A stretch of 64,000 bases of DNA from Ciborinia camelliae (GCA_025890175.1 JANPYM010000014.1:691052-755051), one strand, 5' to 3'; shown: positions 9,780 to 20,934, numbered from the stretch's first letter. Numbers and translations are program-made. The notes: generated by a model from the sequence alone, not told the origin.

Positions 9780-12416
9780 ATGTTGATCCAGAAACCTTTA
9801 ATCCTCTTTATTGATGCATATGATTCTTTCTCGAATAATATCATTTCCTTACTTGAAACTTCCCTCACCGCCTCAGTGCGAACGGTCAAAATCGATGATC
9901 CTATCCTATTATCTTCTGATGAAGCCTTGTACGAAGAATTGAGACATTATGTAGCGGTAGTATGCGGCCCGGGCCCTGGGAATCCGGAGACGGACAGTGA
10001 TATCGGAATTATAAAGAAAATCTGGAGACTTGCGGACGAGGAGATGTTACCAGTATTGGGAATTTGCTTAGGATTCCAAAGATTGTGTCTAGAATTTGGG
10101 GGCCAAATAAGGAGACTAAAAGGTCCACAGCATGGAATGATTAGAAACGTGGTACATGCAGGACAAGCAGCCGTTGGAGATGATTCAATATTTTGTGGGG
10201 TTGGTGAGATCACCGCTACCTTGTATCAGAGTTTATGTGCGGATATAGGTCAGGACAACATTCTAGATGAAGATTGGAACACATCACGATGGGAGCCAAC
10301 AGAAAAATCTCCCGATTTGATACCATTGGCTTGGGTTGAAAGTGCAGATCTGGAGGCTGAACATGCGAGAAGTTGCGGTGTGAAAGACAGCAGAATTTTG
10401 GTCGGTGTACGACATGCAAAGAAACCTTTTTGGGCAATACAATATCATCCAGAGTCGGTCTGCACAAACGACACCAGCAGAGAAATCTTTATAAACTGGT
10501 TCAAGTTGGCACAAGTTTGGAATAAAACTTTCAGAAAGACGGAGATCAATTACGACGGCAATATGCACGGTCAATCTGCTACACGAGTGAGCCTTCTCCA
10601 ACAATTCGAAGCTTTACAAACAATGCCTGCATCACCAATCAGCGATAACTCGATCGACAATATGAAGCCCAAAAATACATGCATCTCTCGAACGATTGAA
10701 TTGCCAGAGAGTCTTTCCGTACCCGATATTGTGGAAGCCATACAGGACATGGGACGAGACCATATTCTATTGGAATCAACCAACGCAGACGAAACTTCCG
10801 CGGGATCTGCTGATGTCAAAGGACGATATAGTATCATTGGCCTGGATGTTGATGATTGTTTGAGGTTCGAATATCGTGTCGGGGATGAATATATCACCAA
10901 GATCCCTTCTTCGTCTGGAGAATACCTTGATACTAAGGAGGAGATTAACCTCAAATCTTGCGGTGGGGTTTGGTCCCTATTGGCACATCGTTTGGAGGTT
11001 GCGCGTGTCACTGAAGGCAACGAGGAGTCACCATTCTGGGGAGGATTTATGGGATATACGACTTACGAATTAGGCCTGGAAACTATCGATGTGAAAGTCG
11101 ATAGAACAAGTGCTCATGGCAATCGACCAGACCTCTGCTTCGCATGGGTCACTCGAAGCATAGTTGTGGACCACGTGAAGAAAGTCCTATATCTTCAACA
11201 ATTGGCCAGTCTTGGTGAGAACCAAAGCGATACTGCATGGATGGACGCTGTTGCTCCCAGGCTTGAGAAGGCATCTCAACCGAAGTCTGTGAAAAGCACT
11301 CGTCAAACGCCTCTCCGACCAGGGGATCTCGTCTTAACCTGTGATCGCATAAAAGTATCTCGTCGAGAAAAGCGAGCTTGGTCGCCAGTCCGCAGCCCTG
11401 CCTCAAAATTCTCCATGTCCATCACTCAACCCACAGCCGACTCATACGAGTCAAAAGTCCGTCGTTGTCAAGACAAAATCGCCAGTGGCGACTCATATGA
11501 ACTGTGTCTCACTGATCAAACTACCATCACTCGTCTTCGCAGCGATCCACCTCACACATCAATCCACAATACCACAGAGTCCATTCTCCTTTACAACAAG
11601 ACTCCCAGGCCAGCTCCTGCTAAAGGTGCCTGGTCATTGTACAAAAATCTTCGTACACGTCAACCTGCCCCTTTCGCTTCTTTTCTTCGTCTTGGCCCTG
11701 CGACTTTAGTCTCCAGTTCCCCTGAACAATTCCTCAAATGGGATAATCGTCTTGGAAAATGTTCCCTTCGCCCTATGAAAGGCACCGTTCGTAAGACCGA
11801 CCAAGTTTCACTTTCTGATGCTACCGCACTTCTCAATGATCCGAAAGAAAAGGCCGAGAACCTGATGATCGTTGATCTCGTCCGTCATGATTTGCATGGC
11901 GTATGCGGGTCTGGCAATGTTTCTGTTCCACGATTGATGGTGGTTGAGGAATATGCATCGGTTTTCCAGATGATTTCTGTTGTCGAAGGCTCTTATCCAA
12001 AAACCGTACCTGATGACTTGCTGGCACATATGTCATCACTCACTATCAAAGATGATAAGAGATCAAAGTACACTGGACTCGACATTTTAGCTGCTTCCCT
12101 CCCTCCAGGATCCATGACTGGCGCGCCCAAGAAACGCAGTTGCGAGCTCTTACAAGACATTGAACACCACAAACCTCGTTCTTTGTATTCTGGTGTTGTG
12201 GGCTACATGGATGTTGGCGGACGTGGCGACTTTAGCGTTACCATTCGATCCATGTATCGATGGGATGACGAGGACGGTGTTATCGAAGCCGAGGAGAAAG
12301 ACACGGAGAAGTGGCACATCGGCGCAGGCGGTGCCGTTACTGCTCTGAGCACCCCAATTGGAGAGAGAGATGAAATGTTGACGAAGTTGAATGGAACGCT
12401 CGGAGTATTTCGTTAA
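9780..12416 (+). CDS. ABZ1: para-aminobenzoate synthase (aminodeoxychorismate synthase), bifunctional
   Basis: A single-exon gene of 878 codons; the first ATG of the frame is at 9780. The N-terminal class-I glutamine amidotransferase has the nucleophile motif GICLGFQ (Cys96) and the HPES pair (His223, Glu225). The C-terminal half is a chorismate-binding domain: GDSYELCLTDQ, PFASFLR, SSSPEQFL, RPMKGT, DLVRHDL, PGSMTGAPKKR, GAGGAVTALS. Lys667 in 'MKGT' marks the PabB type; anthranilate synthases have Ala there. The amidotransferase supplies ammonia from glutamine, and the second domain makes 4-amino-4-deoxychorismate for p-aminobenzoate and folate in the cytosol. Fusion of the two domains is normal in fungi (yeast Abz1, Aspergillus pabaA). 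The gene is intact and converges on Vps55. Confidence 0.95.
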   Translation: MLIQKPLILFIDAYDSFSNNIISLLETSLTASVRTVKIDDPILLSSDEALYEELRHYVAVVCGPGPGNPETDSDIGIIKKIWRLADEEMLPVLGICLGFQRLCLEFGGQIRRLKGPQHGMIRNVVHAGQAAVGDDSIFCGVGEITATLYQSLCADIGQDNILDEDWNTSRWEPTEKSPDLIPLAWVESADLEAEHARSCGVKDSRILVGVRHAKKPFWAIQYHPESVCTNDTSREIFINWFKLAQVWNKTFRKTEINYDGNMHGQSATRVSLLQQFEALQTMPASPISDNSIDNMKPKNTCISRTIELPESLSVPDIVEAIQDMGRDHILLESTNADETSAGSADVKGRYSIIGLDVDDCLRFEYRVGDEYITKIPSSSGEYLDTKEEINLKSCGGVWSLLAHRLEVARVTEGNEESPFWGGFMGYTTYELGLETIDVKVDRTSAHGNRPDLCFAWVTRSIVVDHVKKVLYLQQLASLGENQSDTAWMDAVAPRLEKASQPKSVKSTRQTPLRPGDLVLTCDRIKVSRREKRAWSPVRSPASKFSMSITQPTADSYESKVRRCQDKIASGDSYELCLTDQTTITRLRSDPPHTSIHNTTESILLYNKTPRPAPAKGAWSLYKNLRTRQPAPFASFLRLGPATLVSSSPEQFLKWDNRLGKCSLRPMKGTVRKTDQVSLSDATALLNDPKEKAENLMIVDLVRHDLHGVCGSGNVSVPRLMVVEEYASVFQMISVVEGSYPKTVPDDLLAHMSSLTIKDDKRSKYTGLDILAASLPPGSMTGAPKKRSCELLQDIEHHKPRSLYSGVVGYMDVGGRGDFSVTIRSMYRWDDEDGVIEAEEKDTEKWHIGAGGAVTALSTPIGERDEMLTKLNGTLGVFR

Positions 12417-13195
12417 AAAAAGATTTCTTACATACGACGCGAGTCGGTTTTATGCATTACGAAGGAAATATCACACGGAGTCACTTGCATGTGCTATGAG
12501 GTTATGGAGTTTATTTCTTTTCTTCCGGAATATTTTCTTACACAAATTATGGGTTTCAGGACCCCTGTTCTAGATCTCGATACCTCAACGTATCGTGCAG
12601 GACTGCTTTATCACGAATTATGACTTGGGATGGCGCTTTCATATATTGAAATGGGATGGGGTTTGGGATATGGGGAGTACAGACAATCTCAACGACATAC
12701 ATATATCATTCATAGAAAGAAAAAAAGAAAAGGTCCGCAAGGATCAACATAGTCAGTAGCATAGATAGATACAAATTCAATAGACTGATAATACAATGTT
12801 GCTCTTCATACATATGGCTTGGTTTTAAATCCACGGTTCTATCGATTGCTCAAATATATGTTTTTATGAAATAACTGACCTGCCTACCGCCCAAGATGTC
12901 CTGATAATCCTACATTGTACACTAGGAACTCTTTCCGAGTTGCCTACTCATTTTCATATCATGCCTTTCAACACTTTCGAGTCCATGCATATGACATTAT
13001 TTCATTCCATTCATCACTCGCATGGCCCAGTCCAATCTTTGACCGCTCGGCTCCGCATCTTCCTTACACCCTATATAACCATACACTTCGATTTCCATTT
13101 CCATTTTCACTCCCCCCCTTTACAAATCCCAACGCATCTCCCTCCCCTCTTGTCCACCCCTATCCATCTATCCGATCTCCTACCCTTTCCATCCC
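12417..13195. other. intergenic region between convergent PABA synthase and Vps55
   Basis: No gene seen. The 3' untranslated regions of both neighbours should lie here. The pyrimidine-rich block 12990-13195 gives overlapping Ser/Pro/His frames that look like low-complexity shadows. Confidence 0.4.
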
Positions 13196-13680
13196 CTAAA
13201 ACTCCGCCTCCTCCTGGAAAAACATCCCAAAACTAATCACCGTCCCATAAATCAACACACCTCCAATAATACTCATAATCATAGCCGGTACAGTAATGAC
13301 ATGACTATGTGCCAACACAGCGGGTAGCGCAATACCCATCATGCAGAGGAAACCGGTACAGAAACGCCCGAGATCGAGGACCCCGGATGATGAGGAATCG
13401 GAGAAATCATCGGGCGAGGAACAGCGGGATGCGATGAAATTGGGCACGGGTGCGAGGATAAAGGTTAGGACGACCAGGAGCGGTAGGTATTGGTGGAAGA
13501 GTGCGCAGGAGAGGATTACGAGGAGGAAACCGAGGGCGAGGACCTAAGGGGGAGGTTAGTTGGGGGTTGTGCTCCGGAGGGGTTGGTGGGGGGATAGTAG
13601 GGGGTGGATGGGAGATTGGAGAGGGGAGAGGGAAGACGTACGAAGGAGAGGGAAATGATTGTTTTTAGGCCGGCGGCCAT
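13196..13680 (-). CDS. VPS55: Vps55-family endosomal membrane protein
   Basis: Two exons: 13680-13642 (MAAGLKTIISLSF) and 13543-13196, joined across a 98-base intron with a GTACGT donor and a TTAG acceptor. They give 128 residues, close to yeast Vps55 (140). The protein has four hydrophobic segments and the family signature PNFIASRCSSPDDFSDSSSS between helices 2 and 3, followed by DLGRFCTGF and a C-terminal GMFFQEEAEF. Vps55 acts with Vps68 in late endosome-to-vacuole traffic and is related to the mammalian leptin-receptor overlapping transcript protein. An in-frame ATG at 13704 could add eight residues, but the downstream ATG fits the family start better. It is divergent from the proteasome gene. 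Confidence 0.92.
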
Positions 13681-14237
13681 ATTGAACAAGTTGGTGAAAT
13701 GCAATTTGGATGGTTTGCGATTGGGGTTTCGTAGCTTATCCTTCGTAGCTTATCGTTCGTATTGCAGGCGCTTTTACTATGCGACTGTCTCTCGTGGTTT
13801 TGTCTCAATATACGGGTTGAATGGAATGTGTGGGTGTGAGAGTTGTTGGTAGATGATGATAAGGTTGCTTGAGCTTGAGCTTGTTGATAGTGAAGAAGTG
13901 TTAATCCTATCCGCTTGGGAGCCGACGTTTCCGAAGCACGCGCTTAATTGTAGCTCCATAGCCTTGTCGATCCATAGTCTAAAGCGGCGGCCAGTGATTT
14001 CCACATTTGTGGGCAGATAACTCTCCTAGCTCTTGCCGTTTTTAAAGCTAAGCTACCTCAACCTTAAATCGTACAACAAGTTCGAGCTTCATCATCGTGT
14101 CTGCCTCGATAATAGTAAAAGCGTTCTGGTCCTTCATTCTGCAATTCACAACCACAACATTGACCTTTCGTTACTTTTGAAGATACCCTTATTTTTGTCA
14201 CTGCATACGAGCGACTCCAGCTGTTTTTCTATTCAAG
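13681..14237. promoter_or_regulatory. divergent promoter region between VPS55 and PRE5
   Basis: These 557 bases separate two genes transcribed away from each other, so both promoters must lie here. A direct repeat TTCGTAGCTTATC is seen at 13728-13740 and 13742-13754. No PACE-type proteasome element (GGTGGCAAA) was noticed. Confidence 0.45.
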
Positions 14238-15230
14238 ATGTTCAGGAACAATTATGATAACGATTCTGTTACTTTGTAAGTTGCGTTTGAGTTCATGGTT
14301 TGGGGAAATGGAAATGGAAATAGAAATTGAAGCTGATGGAGACTATAGCTCCCCACAAGGACGAATCTTTCAGGTCGAATATGCTTCGGAGGCTGTGAAG
14401 CAGGGTAGTGTCGTCGTGGGAATAGTTAGCAAGACTCATGCTGTTCTTGTAGCTTTAAAGGTTGGTTACATCATATTACCGTCTACTACATTCCCAGAGA
14501 CAGACAACAAGACACAAGACCGCACTTAACCCCTACCTTCGCCTTCACTGTGGAATAAGAAAAACAAGCTAACAAACTTCACCAATAGAGAAATGCAGAA
14601 GAACTCTCCTCGTACCAAAAAAAAGTAATCGCCATTGACGAGCATCTCGGCCTCGCCCTTGCCGGTCTCGCATCCGATGCCCGCGTCCTTTCCAACTTCA
14701 TGAAAAACCAATCGCTCTCCTCCCGCCTAACCTACGATCGAGCAATTCCCATCGAACGCGTCGTCGCCTCCATCGGCGACCGCGCCCAAACCAACACTCA
14801 ACACTACGGGCGCCGTCCTTACGGTGTAGGCCTTCTCGTTGCCGGCGTCGACGAAACCGGTCCTCATTTATTCGAATTCCAACCCTCGGGCATGACGCAG
14901 GAAATGGTTGCGTGTGCGATTGGTGCGCGGAGTCAGATAGCGAGAACTTATTTGGAGAGGCATTTGGATGAGTTTGCTGAGTGTGGAAGAGAGGAGCTGG
15001 TTAAACATGGATTAAGGGCGCTGAAGGAGAGTTTATCTCAAGATAAAGAGTTAACGGTCGAGAATACCTGTGTGGGCGTTGTGGGAGTGAAGGCAGAGGG
15101 TAAGAAGAGCATTGAGGCTTTTAAGCTTTTCGATGGACAGGAGGTTAAGCAGTGGATTGATTTGGTTGCGGATGGTGTAGAGGGTGCGGAGACGGGTGAT
15201 ACTACTGATAGTATGGAGGTCGATGCTTAA
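14238..15230 (+). CDS. PRE5: 20S proteasome subunit alpha6 (PSMA1/Pre5 type)
   Basis: Three exons: 14238-14275, 14349-14460 and 14589-15230. The introns are 73 and 128 bases and the protein is 263 residues. The start [13 protein letters not shown] joins [17 protein letters not shown], the N-terminal alpha-subunit signature. [11 protein letters not shown] and [14 protein letters not shown] identify the alpha6 (human PSMA1) group. The second exon boundary (VALK|RNAEEL) keeps frame and matches family sequence. Alpha subunits form the outer gate rings of the 20S core, and the first residues help gate the channel. The C-terminus is acidic and ends DSMEVDA, as is common in alpha6. The gene is intact. 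Confidence 0.95.
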
Positions 15231-16189
15231 ATACAGGTTGAACAATAAGAATGGGCTTGAGGCATAATTAGTAGTTATATGGATGATTAGATGAAATAAA
15301 TCGCATACCAAACCTATTCCGTGCGCCTAGCCTAAGACAACATTTGATGGTCAAATTTGAATTGGAACATTGAAAAGTGTTACAAGGCTTCAAAGCATAC
15401 CCCTTTTAAATTCTAAGAGCATGAGAGAATATTCCAATGTTGAATCGGAAGGGAAATATTGAAGAGTGTGATAAAACTTCCAAGTCCAAGTGACTATCTA
15501 TCTGGTTGTCGAATCTCAATTGTATGTATACCTCCCGAGGTCCCTATCTACCTAATATTCAGATTATTTTTGATATTTTTTACGTCGTTACATCGATCGC
15601 CTTGGCTATTCGTATATATCTCAGTCAATACTTAGGTACCTAGGTAGGTAACTAGTAGCTAGTAAATAGGTCACTATGGTTTGTTTGTTTGGTAGTTAGA
15701 AAGAGGAATATGAAAGGCCGCAGCTTAGGGGATCTAATATCACATTACATCACATCACATCACATCGCATGGGCATGATATCTGATGAGACCTATGAATG
15801 AATAAATTCATCGGGTTCGTATGGAATGAATGCACGGTGGGTGGGGGGTAGGTATGGATAGGTAAGATACTCTTACTATTTATGTGCTTGCTAATTATAT
15901 GATATGATATGCTAGCTAGCTATGCACTGCCAAAATCAGAAAGGTATGTCCAGTGTCCAGAGTCCAATCAATGTCCAATGTCCAATGTCCAAACCTTTCA
16001 TTTCAAAAGTCCTCCGTAAAAGCCAATGTTCATGTTGATACCATCGTGATCGATTGTGACTCCCCCTGCACCACCATGCTACCCCCCCATGCTACCCCCC
16101 ATGCCACCCCCAATGCAGCAAATACTAGGTACATCTATCTCCTACACCTCGCTCATATCACTTCTTCCAATATATATCACCAATGCAAT
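15231..16189. other. intergenic region between convergent PRE5 and LOG-like gene
   Basis: No gene seen. It carries a CATCA(CATCA) repeat near 15743-15768, TACCTAGGTAGGTA at 15637-15650, repeated GTCCA(A/G)T units at 15947-15990 and a C-rich ATGCTACCCCCC repeat at 16076-16115. The 3' ends of both genes lie here. Confidence 0.4.
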
Positions 16190-16999
16190 CTACTCATTAC
16201 CCCACTCCAACTTGAATCTCCCCTCAGTCAATTTATAATCCCTCAATGCCTGAACGGCCTCCTCGGCCGTCTTAGCATCAACCACAATACCCTTATTTCC
16301 CTCCCCCACAAACCCCGCCTCCACGGAATTCCTAATCCATTGCATCAACCCATCCCAATATCCTTCGACGTTGAGAACCACCACTCCGCGATTATGAATA
16401 CCCAATTGGTTCCAAGTCACGACTTCCATCAATTCCTCCAGCGTGCCGTAACCGCCCGATAATGCAACGAAGCCGGAGCCGGGACCCCCGGCCAAAACTT
16501 CTTGTGCCATCATCGACTTTCGTGTGTGCATATCTTTTACCACGGTGGTCTTACCGTAGATGTTGTATTCGGGAAGTCCGTTTCCATTTTCCGGCGTCCC
16601 CGTTCCGTCCTCTTTCGAATGGATCGAGGCTGCTTCGCTATCGGGTCCTCGCTCGTATTTTACTAAGGGGGCGGGGATGATTCCGTGGACGGATGTAGGT
16701 CCAGAGAGTGATACGAGTGTTCGCGCAATTTCTCCCATTAGTCCTACGGTGCCGCCACCGTAGACGAGAGATATGTTTTGGGAGGCCATGTGCTCGGCTA
16801 GTGAGCGGGCCATGGCCATGTGGGACGGTGAGAGGCCGGGGGAGGACCCGCAGAAGACGCATATTTTAGTCGGTGGTGGGGTTGTGGTGGAGGAATTGGT
16901 TGTTTGGGCTAATGGGGAAGAGATCGAGGGGTTGGTTGTTTCGCGGAGAGATGGGACGGGGGAGGCGGATGGGAGGGGGGATACGCCACCTGATGCCAT
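16190..16999 (-). CDS. LOG-family phosphoribohydrolase (cytokinin riboside 5'-monophosphate type)
   Basis: An intronless 269-residue protein. The first 44 residues are Ser/Thr/Pro-rich and probably disordered. The Rossmann-like LOG core follows: KICVFCGSSPG (45-55), VYGGGTVGLMG (79-89), MHTRK (157-161) and GGYGTLEELMEV (182-193). The core motifs are those of LOG enzymes, which release free base cytokinins from nucleoside monophosphates by cleaving the ribose 5-phosphate; older annotations call them 'lysine decarboxylase'. The usual PGGxGT has Ser in place of Pro (SGGYGT), a conservative change next to the catalytic glutamate region. An insertion of about 25 residues (115-140, rich in Gly, Ser and Asn) sits between the second and third motifs. 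The real substrate in this fungus cannot be read from sequence. Confidence 0.85.
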   Translation of the reverse strand: MASGGVSPLPSASPVPSLRETTNPSISSPLAQTTNSSTTTPPPTKICVFCGSSPGLSPSHMAMARSLAEHMASQNISLVYGGGTVGLMGEIARTLVSLSGPTSVHGIIPAPLVKYERGPDSEAASIHSKEDGTGTPENGNGLPEYNIYGKTTVVKDMHTRKSMMAQEVLAGGPGSGFVALSGGYGTLEELMEVVTWNQLGIHNRGVVVLNVEGYWDGLMQWIRNSVEAGFVGEGNKGIVVDAKTAEEAVQALRDYKLTEGRFKLEWGNE

Positions 17000-19199
17000 C
17001 TTGTGTTTGTTACGTTTGATGTTGTGGCGAATGTATGTTTATAAAGTGGAAACAAGAAAGAAATCTTGAGTATCAAACTTGTATGCTGTGTATGTTGTAT
17101 GTTGTATGTTGTATACTTGTTGGAGTTGAGGAATATCAAACACTCGAGTACCTAGTACGTACTTAAGTACTTCAGTATGGAAACTAGAGACCAAATAGTG
17201 GAGTTATCTGCAGCTACTAGATGTTGTCTGATGACGAGTATATTGTAACTTGTAAGAAGAAACACCTGTAAGATACGAAAACGTGGTTTAAAAAGTAGAT
17301 TGATTTATTCCCTTGGTACGGTAATGACTGAATCACAAATTCCCAATGTATTGTTTATGGCTGTAGATGTGATTGAGATTGAAGTACAGGAAGTACAGGA
17401 AGTACAGGTAGAGTAATATCGTGGTATTTGTTGAGTATGATGCAGTCACCCCGCAGTCTGTGGGGTAGTTAGCGCCATTTGATTGGGTGTGGATGATCAC
17501 AGGGGTTGGAAAGCTGAAGGACGGAATGTTATGTCATGTCATGGTGCTTATGTAATAATAACTCCCTTCAAATTTTTGAATGGACTATCTCCGTGAAGCT
17601 ATCCCGGATGGTTCGTCCCCGGTGAGCTGCTGAATCCAGGGGACTTTGTCCTTTTTCTAGATTTTGATGTACATGAAGGCATATATGGTTCACGAATAAG
17701 TTTATTGGGAGAAGCTCTCTAGTATAGGTTTCTACATAACTCATGATTCGATGGCTATTATCATCATCCTTTCCAATTCGTCATTATCACCAGTGTGATA
17801 CTGTACATAAGATTTCATATCCAGCCTTCCTTTTCATTTTGCTTGCTCTGACATTGGTTCTCAATCATATGGATGCAGTAATGTAAGGCTCTGTTGAAAA
17901 TCGGCTCATTAGGCAACCTGCAGTAACAGATGTTACGAATGATCTCCTTCCTGAATGGGCAAGTAAATTGAATTTGTTTATAGCGAAACGATTTGTCTAG
18001 GTGATACTCCTGTTAGCAGTATTGTTTTATTCTCTCCAGAAGTAAAGGCAGCTATTAGTACTCATTTATGTTATAAAGTGTCATTAAAAGGCCAATTGAT
18101 GGATTTGGTAGGTGAATGTCATAGTACCTTAGCTGGGTACCAAATTTCAACTGTTCTATATCGCATATTAATAAAGATTGTATTGGGTTAATGGCTAAGG
18201 TACTTTTGTCGGGCTCAAACCTTTGCCCTCTGTTAATTGAGGGAAAGGTATGTATATTGGATTGGTTTGACTGGCTGTTGAAAAGCTGGTGTAGTTGCGC
18301 GTGGAAGTATTTAATACGGGTTGAGATGTTTTAGTATGGGGGATAAATTCACAATTTTCGTACTATATAAGGCGTGTTAAGTCAACGTTTCCCATCGAGA
18401 GCGCAAAGGCGGCAAACATGCTTGTTTGCTCAGGACAAATGCGCTCTCATGGTGGAGTGAGTCGCCGGATCGCAAAAAATCCTCATTTCAGAGAGGGTTC
18501 TCCCCCCGCCCCTCGAGGGGCGGGAAAGGTTTTGCCATTTTGTTTGTTACTCTTGATATTTTTTTGAATTTTTTCCCTCCTTCCTGTTCGGTCTTTCTGT
18601 TGAATCGAGAGTTTGTGATTTTCTTTTTTGCATGTTGTGATTCTGAAGTTAAGCGGAAGAGATGTGAATGTCTAGTTGGTCTACTTTGGTGGATATAATT
18701 CACAGCGAAATAGACCTTCCGCTAGGTACAATCACCGCTTCTAAATCCACTTCAACCCACAATTATCCCGCAGTTATATGTACTCGTGGAGATGATTCAC
18801 GACTTCCAGAGCCATATTTTATGATGGAATAAAACTGTTGATTCATCATAAGAGACGAGCTGGAACTTCCTCTTCCTTTCCACTTCACTCCGTGACAAAT
18901 ATTTTCTAATTAAACATTTTTTGAATTTAATATTTCCCCCAGTCAATCAGATCAGATGATTTTTAGGTGATTTTTAGGCTTACACAAGTAATTCAGTGTT
19001 TTAGAATATATATATGTGAGCGACGTCTCTGGCTTTGCCTTCTTACTCTGTTTATCCGACTCCAATTGTTTTCCTTCGGACAGACTCCTCAGCGAGACTT
19101 AACCTACCACGGTCTTTTTCCAGAGACTAATGATGGACCTTTCAATTCTCACTACTCTTGATACTTACCTCGAAGGTTTGTTTCACATAGAAAAACATT
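17000..19199. other. 2.2-kb intergenic region, A+T-rich
   Basis: No gene supported. The first 150 bases hold the LOG-like gene's promoter, with TGTATGTTGTATGTTGTA repeats at 17080-17118 and GTACTTAAGTACTTCAGTA at 17157-17175. A GGAAGTACA triplet repeat lies at 17390-17408. The segment 17880-18330 is interrupted in all frames and shows nothing recognisable. Palindromes at 18.4-18.7 kb are listed separately. An ATG at 19130 opens a 31-codon frame that may be the first exon of the acyltransferase. Confidence 0.4.
18392..18524. repeat. nested hairpin plus 20-bp perfect palindrome
   Basis: The outer arms CCATcGAGAGCGCA (18392-18405) and TGCGCTCTCATGG (18440-18452) pair with one bulged base. Inside them GCAAACA (18412-18418) pairs with TGTTTGC (18423-18429) around a 4-base loop. 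Downstream, 18505-18524 is a perfect G+C palindrome centred on CTCGAG, in otherwise A+T-rich DNA. No tRNA or rRNA signature is seen. It could be a structured RNA, a protein-binding site or the end of a small element. Confidence 0.5.
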
Positions 19200-20415
19200 A
19201 TGATGCCAAATCTAACAAAGCCAGGTAATCTAATTTTTTACTCCCCAACCTTGCTGGTGGCATTATTTGATATGCTGGGTAGCCTCATAATGATCTATGT
19301 TCCCCCGCGCATTTCTTTGCGAGCAGGTCCATTCGTTCTCCTCTCCATCTATAGTGCCACAGCCTTTCACTATGGAAATTCAGGTGTCAATTTCTATTCA
19401 CACTTTACAAAATATGTGCTTGCTGCCCATATATTAAATACCATCAATGTTGGGCTGCTCAGATTAGAATCACCACCCTTTTCGGCCACTACGTTCAAAC
19501 AGAAACTAAATTGGGCTATGGATCAATATTTTAACCCACGGCGAATCGGAACGCCTTCTCAGCCGAGGAAGCTACCCCAGTTTCCAATGCAAAGACTCGC
19601 ATCACTTTCAAATCCAGAAGTGTTTGTTATAAGCAGGATACTTATGGCATGGCTTTGCTATGTTCTCTGTAGGATACTTGAAGTTTTCCAGGGATATTAC
19701 CTAGAGAGTCTTCGTGCCGGAGATTTTGGCCCTGACAAGGAGCAATTTTTTCGAAGAATACGTCAGGTTACTATACGGGAGATGGGCATAAGAATAGCAC
19801 TTCCTGTCTTGTGGATCTTACCTGAAATGTTGTACCTCTCTGCTTACCACTACTTTCTATCCGCTGTCGCGGTCTTCATTGGCGGTTCTAAAGCGATCCC
19901 AGGCTGGAATTATGCTGTTTACGGGTCACTCACAGAAGCATATACTATCCGAAGATATTGGGGGTATTTGACATATCCAAATCACTAATCAAAAGGGAAG
20001 CTTTGCTAACTCTTTCTTCATTCTCAGGATCGTGTGGCATCAATTCTTACGTCACTGTCTTGTCAGTTGGGCATCATTCATATCTTCAAAGATATTTCGC
20101 ATTTCACGGAATTCCAGATACAACAAATTTGCTATGCTATATTTGGTTTTCTTCACCTCTGCATGTATGCATGCTATGGTATATCTCCCAGCAAAAATGC
20201 GAATTCCAAGCTGTGGAGTCAGCCACATATTCCGATGGTATTCCCTCTTTCCATGTGCCATCATCGCTGAAGACATCGTGCAGAAGTTGGGGAAGAAAGT
20301 ATTAAAGCATTATGACGCGAGGTGGATTTATTGGGTTGGATATCTATGGGTTTGGGGATTCTTCGCTTGGAGTTTGCCTAAGAATGTGTTTCCAAAGGAT
20401 GATTGCATGGCTTGA
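19200..20415 (+). CDS. wax-synthase-like membrane-bound O-acyltransferase
   Basis: Exons 19200-19963 and 20028-20415 are joined by a 64-base intron (GGGTATTT donor, TTCTCAG acceptor) and give 383 residues with about eight hydrophobic segments. The joint restores the family core: GSLTEAYTIRRYWG followed by VWHQFLRHCL, the 'YSLRxFWGxxWHQ' motif of fungal wax-synthase-domain proteins. The SACMHA segment holds the putative catalytic histidine. Relatives transfer acyl groups at the ER membrane, and several are tailoring enzymes in terpenoid or polyketide clusters; no substrate can be inferred. The start is uncertain. An ATG at 19130 opens MMDLSILTTLDTYLEGLFHI and could splice at 19224/19283 (58-base intron) in the same downstream frame, but that would remove the first membrane segment. 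Confidence 0.75.
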
Positions 20416-20934
20416 TATCCATTCCGCTGGGTAACCTAAAAACTATTCAGCTGACGGTTTGGTACTGACCTCCTCAAAATACTCTGCAAATATATGTTTA
20501 TTACATTCTTAATTTCCAGCATGCGCAATAAGCTTTCAAAAATGTGTATGTCTCGGACTTGGCTGCATTGCTAAGGGATGGAATTGTTAGAAATCCCATG
20601 GCCCAAAAGTCAAGATATCCATGTTATAATTTTGATTTCAGTGTCTCAGAAGATGATCCTCCGATAACTTGCATAAAACTATTATATTTCTCAAATTCAT
20701 GGAACGCAAAACCATGAGTGTATTCCCGAATATGTGGAACGTGAAGTCCCGAACCTGTGGAACGTGAAGTCATACGACGCCCAGAACCAAATCCCGGAAG
20801 AACTTTGATTCCGGTCTCCGATATGTGCCGCAAGCACTCCATAATTATTTCCATATAGGCAACGTATCTAGTACCTAGGTACTTACTCTCCCACCTCAAC
20901 AAAAATAGAAGAAGTCAGTTAGAGCATCTTCAAT
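20416..20934. other. intergenic region, acyltransferase to CLPTM1-like gene
   Basis: No gene seen. A 16-base direct repeat, TGTGGAACGTGAAGTC, occurs twice around 20733-20772. TAGTACCTAGGTACTTA lies about 60 bases upstream of the next start codon. Confidence 0.4.

Noticed and set aside
10571..11020. 149-codon minus frame
   Set aside because: Lies entirely inside the PABA synthase coding sequence; no motif of its own.
12915..13236. Two overlapping plus frames of 94-98 codons
   Set aside because: Pyrimidine-rich low-complexity DNA overlapping the 3' end of the convergent Vps55 gene; no motif.
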